Source: Rosistilla oblonga | GTDB lineage: Bacteria; Planctomycetota; Planctomycetia; Pirellulales; Pirellulaceae | Length of the DNA: 64,000 nucleotides | Reading direction: 5' to 3' | Assembly: GCF_007751715.1 (NCBI RefSeq) | Contig: NZ_CP036292.1 | Coordinates: forward strand, 1,488,001 to 1,552,000 | In this document: piece by piece, positions 52,499 through 61,597 of the stretch | How positions within the stretch are numbered: the first letter of the stretch is position 1 | How the letters are laid out: the number at the start of each line of letters is the position of its first letter | The notes under the pieces: model-generated | Told to the model about the DNA's origin: nothing | What the model saw: only the letters and a program-made list of their open reading frames with translations | Database searches by the model: none | Program-made: the position numbers and the translations under genes

Positions 52499-53338
52499 AT
52501 GTCCGATCTGTTATTTGTTTTCCCGCTGGCTGCGACAACCGCCTACATCGATCTGGCTTGGTGGCAGGTGGCGATCGCCGCCAGTCTGATCCTGATCAAC
52601 GCAGCGGTCTCGCTGGCCCTGCGGTTGGATTTGGGCAAGCGGTTCCTCGTCGCTTCAGTCCGGCTGACACTGCAATTGATCCTGGTCGGATATGTGCTGC
52701 AGTGGATCTTTACCGTCAACCAACCCGCCGCGGTGCTGGCGATCGTCGCTCTGATGACGACGATCGCGGGGCTGTCGGCTGTCGGACGCAGCGAGCTGCG
52801 CTATCCCGGGATCTATGTCACCAGTCTGATCAGCGTCTGGGCCAGCAGCTGGATCGTGGCGGCGATCGCCGTCGTCTGGGTCGTCCAGCCCGATCCTTGG
52901 TGGCGTCCGCAGTACCTGATTCCGCTGGTCGGAATGATCTTGGGGAATGCGTTGACGGGGATCTCGCTCGGCTTAGATCGGTTCCTCAGCGAACTCAGTC
53001 GCGGAAGAGCGGTGATCGACGGAGCGCTCTGCCTGGGAGCGACCCGTTGGGAAGCTGTCCGCCCGACGGTCCGATCGGCGATGCGAACCGGGATGATACC
53101 GATCATGAACGCGATGACCGTCGCGGGAATCGTCAGCCTGCCGGGGATGATGACTGGGCAATTGCTGTCGGGAGTCGATCCGATGTCGGCGGTCAAGTAT
53201 CAAATTGTGATCATGTTCCTGATCGCCGCAACCGTCGCGATCGGCACGCTCGGATCGATCATGATCAGCTACCGACGCTTGACCAACGACCAGCACGCCA
53301 TCCGCTGGGACCGAATCGAAAAAAACGGCAAGTCGTAG
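52499..53338 (+). CDS. FetB-like (UPF0014) ABC transporter permease
   Basis: 279 aa with about seven membrane helices. The family's typical cytoplasmic loop is GATRWEAVRPTVRSAMRTGM IPIMNAMTVAGIVSLPGMMT, followed by GQLLSGVDPMSAVKYQIVIM. In E. coli FetB with FetA is thought to export iron. The partner ATPase is not adjacent here, which is unusual. ATG 52499 is right after an intergenic repeat cluster. Confidence 0.9.
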   Translation: MSDLLFVFPLAATTAYIDLAWWQVAIAASLILINAAVSLALRLDLGKRFLVASVRLTLQLILVGYVLQWIFTVNQPAAVLAIVALMTTIAGLSAVGRSELRYPGIYVTSLISVWASSWIVAAIAVVWVVQPDPWWRPQYLIPLVGMILGNALTGISLGLDRFLSELSRGRAVIDGALCLGATRWEAVRPTVRSAMRTGMIPIMNAMTVAGIVSLPGMMTGQLLSGVDPMSAVKYQIVIMFLIAATVAIGTLGSIMISYRRLTNDQHAIRWDRIEKNGKS

Positions 53339-53461
53339 AGAGGCCCTTTACATGTTGGGGACAGAAAGGCGAACGGAAGCGCCCGCACTCATTGAGGGCA
53401 ACCTCCGCAACGCCATCTTTGTTAAGTACAACGTCGGCTAAGACGTGAAGGTTACGGTTTT

Positions 53462-53941
53462 CTAAACCGCAACAATGACCTTCTCGATCCAATCGAGTGC
53501 ACCCTTGCTACGATAGAACCGATTTGTAGGTTCTTCAGTCTTTTGTTCAAAGTTCCTGCGTAAGGTGACTTCGTAAAGGCCGTCTTGGTGGTCGAATGTG
53601 ATCAAAGGTGTTTTGCCGACTGCCTTTACTTTACCCTTGCCGACGTAGACAACGGCGCTGTCTTTGCCTTTCCTTTCGACTGCCAACGTTTCGAACTCGC
53701 TTCCACCAACTGCCTGTTGGTTGTAGCGATCACTGAGGATTTGATTGAACTCATTCCAATCTTGATCCGACTCCTGAGAATTCATGAGCTTAATAGAGAA
53801 AGTTCCTTGTTCTCGTTCAGCGGTTCCATGACGCTTGCAGGTCGCAATCATTGCGTCCATGTCAATTGAAACGACCTGAACCGGGGCTTCTGAATCGTCG
53901 GTTTGCACGACATCTCCAACTTTTAACACTGCGTACTCCAT
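53462..53941 (-). CDS. Hypothetical protein
   Basis: 159 aa, small beta-rich soluble protein: VLKVGDVVQTDDSEAPVQVV SIDMDAMIATCKRHGTAE at the start. It has lower GC at third positions than its neighbours, which may point to transfer. No signal peptide or known family. It is isolated between a plus-strand permease gene and the RdgC-like gene. Confidence 0.65.
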   Translation of the reverse strand: MEYAVLKVGDVVQTDDSEAPVQVVSIDMDAMIATCKRHGTAEREQGTFSIKLMNSQESDQDWNEFNQILSDRYNQQAVGGSEFETLAVERKGKDSAVVYVGKGKVKAVGKTPLITFDHQDGLYEVTLRRNFEQKTEEPTNRFYRSKGALDWIEKVIVAV

Positions 53942-54232
53942 CTAAGGGTAAAAGTTTTGCTTGGCTCTTCATTAGCCAGTCTGGCAGTTGGGTCCATCCA
54001 ATATGGACCAGTGCAACCAGCGTGCCACAATGGTCTTGGAGGGGCGATGTTTTAACAAATCGCTGTAGTTCTATTCTGGCGAGTGGCCGAGCAGTTATTC
54101 GCCGGTTGCGATCGTGACGCATGCAACTGTCGTATCGCCCGGGGGTGGAGCGGCAAATGTGCGGAGGATTGGAGGCCGATAAGACTTCGACGCGAACGGT
54201 CCATGTTTCCTTTCAGTCGATTGAGAGTTGTT

Positions 54233-55408
54233 ATGCCATTTTTGGGCGGTAGCCTTGCATTTGAGAGATTCGACGTTTCGGGTTTTGATGCGCCGCAATT
54301 CATTGATGAGCACATCGAGGTCTTAGACAGCCATCGCGCTGGCCAGACGCAAACGTCGTCGACCGAAAACATTCACGTCGGTTTCCTCGGCGGATCGCAT
54401 CTGTTTGATCCCGACTTCGACATCAGCAAGAACGTCATTAACGATGCGTTGCACTGTGGCGTGCGGATCGATACGAATCAGATCCCCGCCGCGATTCGCA
54501 ACGCTTGGTTGCAGATGGAACTAGCGGCGCTGGCGAAAGATAATTCCAGCGGCGTGCCGACCAAGGCGCAGCGGAAGGAAGCCAAAGAAGCGGTCGAGCA
54601 ACGCTGCGATGTCGAAGCGGCGACCGGCAAATATCGCAAGATGCAGCAGTTCCCGATTCTGTGGGACCAACGCAACAGCATGCTCTACTTCGGCGGATCC
54701 ACCGGCACCGCCAGCGGTCACTGCGCCGACCTGCTGGAACGCACTTTCGAGATCGAACTGCGGCATGTCAGTGCCGGAACGATCGCGATGCAATGGGGAC
54801 GCGACAACAAACAACTGGCCGATGTCGAAGACCTGGTTCCCGCCTGTTTTGTCCCCAACCATCACCATGGCGATATCGCCTGGACCAGCGAACATTCGCA
54901 AGCTCCCGACTTTTTGGGGAACGAGTTTTTGCTGTGGCTGTGGTGGACGTTGGAGAACGAAACCGACACCTTCGAACTGCCCGATGAGTCCGAGGTGACG
55001 GTGATGTTGAACAAGACGTTGACGCTGGAATGCCCCGCGGGCGAATCGGGCAAAGAGGTGATTTCGGCGGAAGCGCCGACGCGGTTGCCCGAAGCGATGC
55101 AAGCGGTTCGATGTGGCAAACTGCCTCGCAAAACCGGGATGACCGTTGTCCGCGATGGCCAGCAATTTGATCTGGTCCTGCAAGCCGAGACGTTTGCGAT
55201 CAGCGGAGCCAAGATCCACGTCGACGAGGATATGGAGTTTGGCGTCGAGGACCGGATCGACGCGATCCGTGCGCTCAGCGAAACGATCGACCTGATGTTC
55301 CACGTCTTCTGCGCTCGCCGCGTCAGCAGCGCATGGTCGAAAGACCTCGGCGAGATCGTCAACTGGTTGGAAGTCAGCGATCAACGCGACCAGAAATCCG
55401 CAGCCTAA
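54233..55408 (+). CDS. RdgC-like recombination-associated protein
   Basis: 391 aa. N-terminal MPFLGGSLAFERFDVSGFDA, then VGFLGGSHLFDPDFDISKNV INDALHCGVRIDTNQIP and SGVPTKAQRKEAKEAVEQRC DVEAATGKYRKMQQFPILWD. This pattern matches planctomycete proteins annotated RdgC-like, which differ from E. coli RdgC at the start. RdgC binds double-stranded DNA and restrains RecA. ATG 54233 fits the family start; earlier ATGs (54083, 54203) give unusual N-termini. It is followed by the IS4-containing repeat region. Confidence 0.6.
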   Translation: MPFLGGSLAFERFDVSGFDAPQFIDEHIEVLDSHRAGQTQTSSTENIHVGFLGGSHLFDPDFDISKNVINDALHCGVRIDTNQIPAAIRNAWLQMELAALAKDNSSGVPTKAQRKEAKEAVEQRCDVEAATGKYRKMQQFPILWDQRNSMLYFGGSTGTASGHCADLLERTFEIELRHVSAGTIAMQWGRDNKQLADVEDLVPACFVPNHHHGDIAWTSEHSQAPDFLGNEFLLWLWWTLENETDTFELPDESEVTVMLNKTLTLECPAGESGKEVISAEAPTRLPEAMQAVRCGKLPRKTGMTVVRDGQQFDLVLQAETFAISGAKIHVDEDMEFGVEDRIDAIRALSETIDLMFHVFCARRVSSAWSKDLGEIVNWLEVSDQRDQKSAA

Positions 55409-55418
55409 ACGCAGCGGC

Positions 55419-55491
55419 TGGAGTCAAGGCTTCAGCCGACGGAGCGCAAAGTTGGAGTCGAGGCTTTAGCCGACGGTGCGCAACGGTCAAA
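55419..55491. repeat. Short intergenic repeat, two direct units
   Basis: Two direct units of GGAGTC(A/G)AGGCTT(C/T)AGCCGAC with GGAGCGCAAAGTT and GGTGCGCAAC spacers. Same family as the cluster at 52345-52470. Confidence 0.9.
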
Positions 55492-55666
55492 CCCAAACGA
55501 AGCCGCGGTAGCGGCGGCCGCATAAAGCCTGCGGCGCGAGCCGCAGGTTGCGTTCGATGCAATCTCCTCGCGAGCCTTGGTCAGGGGCGACACAGGTGCG
55601 CAATCTGTCGCCACCTCCGGGGCTTTTCGTTCTGATTGCGGCTTGTTCGGACCTGCGGCTCGCGCC

Positions 55667-57160
55667 GAGCCCTTTCAAGCTAGCATGGGCGTACCTCGGC
55701 ATCCGTTTTGCACTGAGATCTAAGTAGCTTATTTATCGGAAGTTACGCGAAACGAGGTGGAATGATGACTGTTGATGAACTGCTTGATCGCTTCAAAAAT
55801 GAGTGCCCTGTGGCGATGGGCACTCGACTGGTGCTCAATCATCTGCTCAGCGACGAGCGAATGGACACTCTATTTGCCACTCACGCAGGCTCTCAAAGAT
55901 GCGGTGAACTCCTGTTCTCATCGGTCGCTGACATCATGGCCTGTGTTGCCTTGAACATCAAACCTTCGGTCAATGCTGCTTACAAAAAGCACAAAGAAAA
56001 ACTGAAAGTCTCTGTCACATCCGTTTACAACAAGCTGCAAGGTATCGAGACCCAAGTGAGCCGCGCCTTGGTAAGTGAAACGGCGGCCGAGCTTTCGCAG
56101 TTGTGGGACCATCTCGAAGGTCCCAAACCACCGCCTGTGTTGAGCGGTTACAAGACACGGATCATCGACGGCAACCATCTGGCTGGGACCGAGCATCGAA
56201 TCAAAGAGCTTCGGACCCTCGGCGCAGCCGCCTTGCCTGGCACCACTATCCCTATCTTAGATCCCGACAAGAAATTACTTATCGATGTGATTCTTAGTCG
56301 CGATGGGCATGCCAACGAAGCCACTTTACATCCAGAGATTCTTGAGCTTGTTGAAAAGGGGGAGGTCTGGATCGGCGACCGTCATTTTGCTTCACAGAAG
56401 ATGATGACCACGATTGCCTTGGACAAGAAAGCCTTCTTTGTTTTTCGTCATTCAAAGGGCTTGTTACCAAATTGGGAATCGCAAGGAGAACGCCGGAAAA
56501 TCGGGCGTTGTGACGGCGGAACACTGTACGAACAGACGATTGCGTTTACCTATCAAGGGCGTACGAGTTGCCCGCGGCGGGTCACGATCGAACTCGACAC
56601 ACCAACTCGCAAGGGCGACACCGCCGTTCACGTTTTGACCAATCTTCCCCAACGGGTTAGTGCGAAAAACGTGGCGAATGCTTATCGCAAGCGATGGAAT
56701 ATCGAAACCGCATTCCAGCATCTTGCCACGACACTGAACAGTGAGATAAATACGCTTGGATATCCTCAAGCGGCCCTGTTCAGTTTTTGCATGTCGATGA
56801 TGATGTACAACCTAATAAGCGTAATAAAAACATCGATTGGCTGTGCAGCAGATGACGCGGATTTAGCCGACGAGGTTTCCAGTTACTATGCAGCCAAAGA
56901 CGTCTCTGAATCGTGGAAGGGGTTCATGACGGCTGTGACTGAAAAGGAGTTTGATTCAGTCTATGGAAACCTAACCCTCAAACAGCTCGCCAAGGAGTTG
57001 GTCGACGTCGCTCGGAAACTCGATTTCAGTCAATACCGAAAGAGTCACAGAGGACCAAAGAAGCCACCACCGAAAAGGAAAAGCGGAAATCGTGGTAACC
57101 ATGAATCGACAGCTAGAATCCTCGACCAAAGAGCCCCGAAATGCTAGCTTGAAAGGGCTC
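55667..57160 (+). mobile_element. IS4-family insertion sequence, first copy (1494 bp)
   Basis: The 20-bp terminal inverted repeats are perfect (GAGCCCTTTCAAGCTAGCAT at 55667-55686, complement at 57141-57160). A 10-bp target duplication GGCTCGCGCC flanks it at 55657-55666 and 57161-57170. The transposase stop (57145-57147) is inside the right repeat. Intact ends and gene suggest recent activity. Confidence 0.95.
55762..57147 (+). CDS. IS4-family transposase
   Basis: 461 aa. DDE residues are in IIDGNHLAG (first Asp), VWIGDRHF (second Asp) and AYRKRWNIETAFQ (Glu, in the YREK-like context of IS4). It catalyses cut-and-paste transposition. ATG 55762 has GAGGTGG upstream. The C-terminus is basic (KKPPPKRKSG). 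The frame is intact. Confidence 0.93.
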   Translation: MMTVDELLDRFKNECPVAMGTRLVLNHLLSDERMDTLFATHAGSQRCGELLFSSVADIMACVALNIKPSVNAAYKKHKEKLKVSVTSVYNKLQGIETQVSRALVSETAAELSQLWDHLEGPKPPPVLSGYKTRIIDGNHLAGTEHRIKELRTLGAAALPGTTIPILDPDKKLLIDVILSRDGHANEATLHPEILELVEKGEVWIGDRHFASQKMMTTIALDKKAFFVFRHSKGLLPNWESQGERRKIGRCDGGTLYEQTIAFTYQGRTSCPRRVTIELDTPTRKGDTAVHVLTNLPQRVSAKNVANAYRKRWNIETAFQHLATTLNSEINTLGYPQAALFSFCMSMMMYNLISVIKTSIGCAADDADLADEVSSYYAAKDVSESWKGFMTAVTEKEFDSVYGNLTLKQLAKELVDVARKLDFSQYRKSHRGPKKPPPKRKSGNRGNHESTARILDQRAPKC

Positions 57161-57210
57161 GGCTCGCGCCGCAGGCTTTATGCGATCGCCGCATACGCGG
57201 CTTGCAGATG

Positions 57211-57395
57211 CGATTGTCCGGCGTGATTGTCGCCACGCCGATCGACGGCGTGTCGGCCTCCGGCCTTGATGGGGGTGTTGGTCTAGAATCCCGGCGGCTT
57301 ACACCGCCGGCAGATCTTGTGCCGGCCTCCGGCCTTAAAACTGGCGGTTCGGTTCCCACTCCCGGCGAACGCTTCCTGTTTTTCATGCACCCTTC
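57211..57395. other. Spacer between the two palindromic repeats
   Basis: No gene. It contains inverted GGCCTCCGGCC-type motifs (about 57268 and 57335) and CGGCGGCTTACACCGCCGG, which look like further small palindromic repeats. Confidence 0.5.
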
Positions 57396-57440
57396 GGTAG
57401 CCGCGGCAGCGGCGGCCGCATAAAGCCTGCGGCGCGAGCC

Positions 57441-58927
57441 AAATGGCACTCATTTTCACATTCCAGTAACATTTCCCTTCCCACCACATGCGATTGGCAC
57501 TGAATTTGCGCTAGCGGTTTGGTTTTCTTTTGACTGCCAGAAAAAGCCATTCCATGTCGAGCGATGCAAGAACTCAGAACCTTAGTGCGGCTTTCGAACT
57601 GCTCAAACAGTGGACGGACATCGGCGATGCCGATGTGTTTGAAGAGCTTGGGCCAGCGGCCGTCTATAAAACAAGTGTAGTTCTGTGGCTGATGCTCTTC
57701 CAACGCCTCAACCCCAAGGCGAGTCTGCGAGATGCCGTTCTCCACTTTATCGCAACGGCTCCCCCGGAACTCAAGACGAACAAGCGACTTCGTGAGGGTT
57801 CGCTTTCGACGAAGAGCAGCAGTTACAGCGATGCACGACATCGGCTCAGCTTGAAGGCAGCTCATTGGTTCCAAGAGCGTGTCGCGTCGTCGATCGTTAA
57901 CTCGACGGCGCCGACATGGGGTGACCGGCGTGTGTTCTTGATCGATGGAACGACCTTTACACTGGCTCCAGTGGCCGAGCTTCAGGCCGCTTACCCACCC
58001 GCCTCTAACCAGTACGGCGAAAGTGTGTGGCCAATCGCGTATGTGGTTTTCGCACATGAACTCAGCTCGGGGGCAGCAGTGCCTGAGGAGATTGGAGCTA
58101 TGTATGGCCCAAACGCCGTCTCAGAAACTCGGCTTGCTCAAACTCTCATGAAGCGACTCCCGGCTAAATCCATCATCATGGCCGACGCTGGGTTCGGAAT
58201 ATTTTCGACTGCTTATCATGCCCATTTGAATGGACACAATTTTGTTCTACGGCTAAAGAAAGATCGATTCAATCGAATTCGGAAGCGGGCAGAGCTAATC
58301 CATTCGACAGCCACTTCGAAAAGCTACCGGGTGTCCTGGACTCCTTCGGCCAAGGAACGAGTAACCAATCCAGACCTCCCATCCGACTGTGTCATAGCGG
58401 CGATGATCCATGAATTGAAGATCGGGGAAGAGAGCCTCTACCTCGTCGAGGATATCGATGCGACGCCCAAGCAACTGCGCGATCTGTACTGGAAACGCAA
58501 CGATATCGAAGTCGATATCCGCAACATCAAACTGGTAATCGGTACCGAAGAGATCCGAGCGAAGTCGAAGGAGATGTTTCTCAAAGAGTTCGCCTTGTCG
58601 ATGGTAGCGTACAATTTAGCGACCCAATTGCGTCGCCAAGCCGCAGTGATTGCCGAGTGTGAGCCCCGCGAATTAAGCTTTACGGGCGTGTGGTCTGTCT
58701 ACCGTCACATGCTGCAGGGGATTGAAGTCAGTGACCCCGGTCGTTGGATCGAACGTTTGGATCGCGTGCTGCACTACGCCTCAAAGCAAAAGCTTCCCAA
58801 CCGCCCAGGCCGCAGTTATCCACGCGAGGCCTACGCCCGCCGCCCCAAAACCACCCACTTCCAGAAACGAAGAAAGAAAAGTAAACCCAACGATCCAGAA
58901 GAACCAACGTCAAAGTGAGTGCCATTG
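57441..58927 (+). mobile_element. Second IS4-family insertion sequence (1487 bp)
   Basis: Ends AAATGGCACTCA (left) and CAATGGCACTCA (right, complement) with further similarity over about 22 bp. A perfect 10-bp target duplication GGCGCGAGCC flanks it at 57431-57440 and 58928-58937; this is the reverse complement of the first element's target. The transposase is different from that of the first element. Confidence 0.93.
57554..58918 (+). CDS. IS4-family transposase (second, distinct)
   Basis: 454 aa. DDE residues: FLIDGTTFTL (first Asp), IMADAGFGIF (second Asp, ADxGF context), and WKRNDIEVDIRNIK (Glu in the Y-R/K-E region). This is a different IS4 subgroup from the first transposase, with little overall similarity. 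ATG 57554 (SSDARTQNLSAAFELLKQWT) is preferred over TTG 57530. The frame is intact and the stop is in the right terminal repeat. Confidence 0.9.
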   Translation: MSSDARTQNLSAAFELLKQWTDIGDADVFEELGPAAVYKTSVVLWLMLFQRLNPKASLRDAVLHFIATAPPELKTNKRLREGSLSTKSSSYSDARHRLSLKAAHWFQERVASSIVNSTAPTWGDRRVFLIDGTTFTLAPVAELQAAYPPASNQYGESVWPIAYVVFAHELSSGAAVPEEIGAMYGPNAVSETRLAQTLMKRLPAKSIIMADAGFGIFSTAYHAHLNGHNFVLRLKKDRFNRIRKRAELIHSTATSKSYRVSWTPSAKERVTNPDLPSDCVIAAMIHELKIGEESLYLVEDIDATPKQLRDLYWKRNDIEVDIRNIKLVIGTEEIRAKSKEMFLKEFALSMVAYNLATQLRRQAAVIAECEPRELSFTGVWSVYRHMLQGIEVSDPGRWIERLDRVLHYASKQKLPNRPGRSYPREAYARRPKTTHFQKRRKKSKPNDPEEPTSK

Positions 58928-59108
58928 GGCGCGAGCCGCAGGTTGCGTTCGATGCAATCTCCACGCGAGCCCGGGTCAGGGGCGACACTCCGTGCGCAAT
59001 CTGTCGCCACCTCCGGGGCTTTTCATCTGATTGCGGCTTGTCTGGACCTGCGGCTCGCGCCGCAGGCTTTATGCGATCGCCGCATCCGCGGCTTGTAGAT
59101 GCGATTTG

Positions 59109-59130
59109 TCGGCTGAAGCCTTGACTCCAG
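59109..59130. repeat. Single unit of the short intergenic repeat
   Basis: TCGGCTGAAGCCTTGACTCC is the inverted unit of the family at 52345-52470. It is the border between copy 2 of the palindromic repeat and the ABC permease gene. Confidence 0.9.
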
Positions 59131-59138
59131 CGCGGCGC

Positions 59139-59915
59139 TCATTGACTCCATCGCCGTAGCGCGGTGCTGCGCAATAGGCTGACGGCGGCGAACATGGCGA
59201 TCCCTAACAGCGTCGCCATCGCCACGGCGGCGAAGGCTTCGTCGGCGCGCAAGCGGTCCATTTTTTGAGGGACCATAAATCCGAGGCCGTGGCCGCGGCT
59301 GCTGTTGCCGGCAAAAAACTCTCCCACGATCGCTCCGATCACCGCCAGTCCGGCCGATGTCCGCATCCCGGTGATCAGGTTGGGGACGGCGTGCGGTATC
59401 TGCAGCTTCCAAATCTGTTGCCATCGCGTGGCGTGGTTCAAACGAAACAGTTCCTGAAGGCCGCGCGGGACGCTTGTCAGGCCAGCGGTCGTGTTGGCGA
59501 TGATCGGAAACAGGCTGACGATAAACGCGATCAGAACCACGCTCTCAAAGCCGGGTCCGCGGGTGTAGGTGATCAGCGGCGCGATCGCCACGATCGGGAC
59601 GGTTTGCAAGATCACGGCGTAGGGAAAACAGCCGAGCCGCAGCAGCCGGAACTGGGCGAACACGATTGCGATCACCGATCCGGCAAGCGTGCTGAGAACG
59701 AAACCACAGACCGCCGCACGCGCCGTCAACCAAGTGGCCGCGGCGAGCTCCGGAGCGATCCGAACCGCAGCGGTGACGACGGTCCAAGGATAGGGAACGA
59801 AGTAATCCTCGACGGCGCACAGGTACTTCGCCGCCGACCAACCGGCGATCAACAGCACCAATGCCACCAACATCGGCCACAACGAATCGGTGAACCGTTC
59901 GACCCGCTGGTTCAT
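59139..59915 (-). CDS. ABC transporter permease, nitrate/sulfonate/taurine-type
   Basis: 258 aa with six hydrophobic segments and the BPD inner-membrane permease signature in RGLQELFRLNHATRWQQIWK LQIPHAVPNLITGMR, whose EAA-like loop contacts the ATPase. The best relatives are SsuC/TauC/ThiX-type permeases that import sulfonates, nitrate or thiamine precursors. No solute-binding protein is encoded adjacent, so the substrate is unknown. Its start overlaps the ATPase stop by four bases (59912-59915). Confidence 0.88.
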   Translation of the reverse strand: MNQRVERFTDSLWPMLVALVLLIAGWSAAKYLCAVEDYFVPYPWTVVTAAVRIAPELAAATWLTARAAVCGFVLSTLAGSVIAIVFAQFRLLRLGCFPYAVILQTVPIVAIAPLITYTRGPGFESVVLIAFIVSLFPIIANTTAGLTSVPRGLQELFRLNHATRWQQIWKLQIPHAVPNLITGMRTSAGLAVIGAIVGEFFAGNSSRGHGLGFMVPQKMDRLRADEAFAAVAMATLLGIAMFAAVSLLRSTALRRWSQ

Positions 59916-60652
59916 TTGGCCTCTCCTCGCAACAACTGAGTCAAACGCTCGGTCAATCGATTGAATTCGATCGACGATCGCAAAGAAGCTTCGCGCGGGT
60001 GATCGAAGGGAACGTCGACGATCTCCGCGATCCGCGCCGGGCGATCGGTCATCACCAGCACGCGGTTGCTCAGGAAGATCGCTTCGCTGACGTTATGGGT
60101 GACAAACAATCCGGTCCATTGCTGTTGCCGCCACAATTGAAGGATCTGTTCGTTCAAGCGGCTGCGCAACAGATCGTCGAGCGCCGCGAAGGGTTCATCG
60201 AACAACATGATCTGCGGCTGCATCACGACAGCTCGAGCCAGCGAGACGCGCATCCGCATCCCGCCCGAAAGCATCGCCGGCAATTTGTTGCGATCGTCGT
60301 CGCGCAGACCGACCATCGACAGCACGCCCGCTGCGGCAGCGGTCGCTTCGTGGCGAGATTTCCCTGCCAGTTCCAACGGCAGCGCGATGTTCTCGAGGAC
60401 CGTCCGCCAGGGGAGGAGCGTGGGATCTTGAAAGACGTAGGCGATCGGTGGGCGATCGCGATCGGCGACCGAAAGTTTCAAGCTGCCGCCGCTGGGACGC
60501 TGCAGGTCGGCGACCATCCGCAGCAGCGATGTCTTGCCGCAACCGCTGGGGCCAACGATCGCGACGAATTCGCCCGCTGCGATTTGAAGGTCCAGCGTTT
60601 CGATGATCGATTGCCCGTCGATCGATAGATTCAGCGAATCGGCAACAATCAT
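59912..60652 (-). CDS. ABC transporter ATPase, nitrate/sulfonate/taurine-type
   Basis: 246 aa. Walker A GPSGCGKTS, Q-loop FQDPTLLPWR, signature LSGGMRMRVSLARA and Walker B MLFDEPFAALD are all present. It drives the permease encoded directly downstream, with a four-base overlap. The signature LSGGM is an accepted variant. Upstream is a 78-bp gap from the membrane-protein gene. Confidence 0.93.
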   Translation of the reverse strand: MIVADSLNLSIDGQSIIETLDLQIAAGEFVAIVGPSGCGKTSLLRMVADLQRPSGGSLKLSVADRDRPPIAYVFQDPTLLPWRTVLENIALPLELAGKSRHEATAAAAGVLSMVGLRDDDRNKLPAMLSGGMRMRVSLARAVVMQPQIMLFDEPFAALDDLLRSRLNEQILQLWRQQQWTGLFVTHNVSEAIFLSNRVLVMTDRPARIAEIVDVPFDHPREASLRSSIEFNRLTERLTQLLRGEAK

Positions 60653-60730
60653 CGAGTTGGAGTCTGCAGGGAGGGCGTTGGGATCGCGGGAAATCGAGCG
60701 CTGCGACGTTCGATGGGATCGACAATCGTA

Positions 60731-61330
60731 TCAGAAAGTGGGCGGTCGGCCACCGTTGGGACTCATCCCGTCGGGATCTCCGATCACCGGCAGGTGCGTG
60801 TATTCGAGAGCTCGCCAAATGTCGCCCGACTTGCGGAACTTGACGATCAACCGGCGAGGGACCTGCGCGTTGGTGTGACTCTTGTCTTTCATCGAAACGG
60901 TGACGTTGATCGTGAAGTCGACGATCGCTTCGGGAGGCTGCAGATCGCTGCGGATCTCGAACTTGCGAAAGCCACCCATGTTGACCTGGGCCCGATCGAA
61001 GTGAAAGCGTGGCAGTTCCGCCTTGGCCGATTGGATCGCCGGTTCGGCATCGGGATCGATGAACTGAAAGACTCGCGCGTGGTCGTTCGCTTGCAGCGCT
61101 TCGGCGACCTGCAGGATCGAATCGACAAGCGATTCGCGGTCGGTCACCCAGATCTTTTCGACGTAGATCCCGATCGGAATCAACAGCAGGAAGACGCCAG
61201 CGATCACCAACCCCGCTCGCTTCCCCGTTTGCATCCAACCGTAAGCCGATGCGACGGCAAAGGCCAGCAGAATGAAGGTCAGCATGAACGGGCGTTCGGC
61301 GATTAGATCCACCATCGCACGGGTCTCCAA
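60731..61330 (-). CDS. Membrane protein with an extracytoplasmic domain
   Basis: 199 aa. Two transmembrane segments at residues about 15-32 and 38-57 (MLTFILLAFAVASAYGWM and AGLVIAGVFLLLIPIGIYV), then a domain of about 140 residues with NTF2/SnoaL-like feel (SLVDSILQVAEALQANDHAR VFQFIDPDAE). ATG 61315 (MVDLIAERP) is an alternative start. It precedes the ABC pair in the same direction, but a functional link is not shown. Confidence 0.7.
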   Translation of the reverse strand: METRAMVDLIAERPFMLTFILLAFAVASAYGWMQTGKRAGLVIAGVFLLLIPIGIYVEKIWVTDRESLVDSILQVAEALQANDHARVFQFIDPDAEPAIQSAKAELPRFHFDRAQVNMGGFRKFEIRSDLQPPEAIVDFTINVTVSMKDKSHTNAQVPRRLIVKFRKSGDIWRALEYTHLPVIGDPDGMSPNGGRPPTF

Positions 61331-61400
61331 ATCATCGGCGGTCGAGGCATCGTGGAGCTACGATTGTACGTCAGCCGAGGTGAGCCGTCGAACGGACGGT

Positions 61401-61562
61401 CAGCAGATCAGCCGCCACGCGCTGGCGGCTTGTCGGTCTAATCAGCCGATTGGGCGTTAGCCCCGGTTCCGCTGCCACTAAACCGGGGCTAACGCCCAAA
61501 CGGCTAATGCAAGGAAGCTTGTTGTGACTAAACCGACGAGCCGCTGGCGCCTGCCGGCTGAC
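61401..61562 (-). repeat. Dispersed intergenic repeat, copy 2
   Basis: Related to 1548-1703 on the opposite strand. Its centre contains a good inverted repeat: GGGCGTTAGCCCCGGTT and its near-complement AACCGGGGCTAACGCCC. Flanks include CGCCACGCGCTGGCGG and GCCGCTGGCGCCTGCCGGC. Confidence 0.8.
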
Positions 61563-61597
61563 ACGTCTCCATTCGGGAGACCAATGCGCCGCCAGGA

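Larger units (their letters stand above)
55506..57210. repeat. Palindromic MITE-like repeat, copy 1, interrupted by an IS4-family element
   Basis: About 210 bp when the IS and one target copy are removed (55506-55666 plus 57171-57210). Its two ends are inverted: the left arm runs from 55520 (GCATAAAGCCTGCGGCGCGA) to 55548, the right arm is 55651-55666 plus 57171-57183. The IS is inserted inside the right arm's hairpin. A second copy lies at 57396-59103. Confidence 0.85.
57396..59103. repeat. Palindromic MITE-like repeat, copy 2, interrupted by a second IS4-family element
   Basis: The same about 210-bp repeat as copy 1 (57396-57440 plus 58938-59103 after removing the IS and one target copy). 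Left arm 57418-57440 plus 58938-58943; right arm 59046-59074. The IS lies in the left arm's hairpin. The internal part GTTGCGTTCGATGCAATCTC ... TCTGTCGCCACCTCCGGGGC is nearly identical to that of copy 1. Confidence 0.85.
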
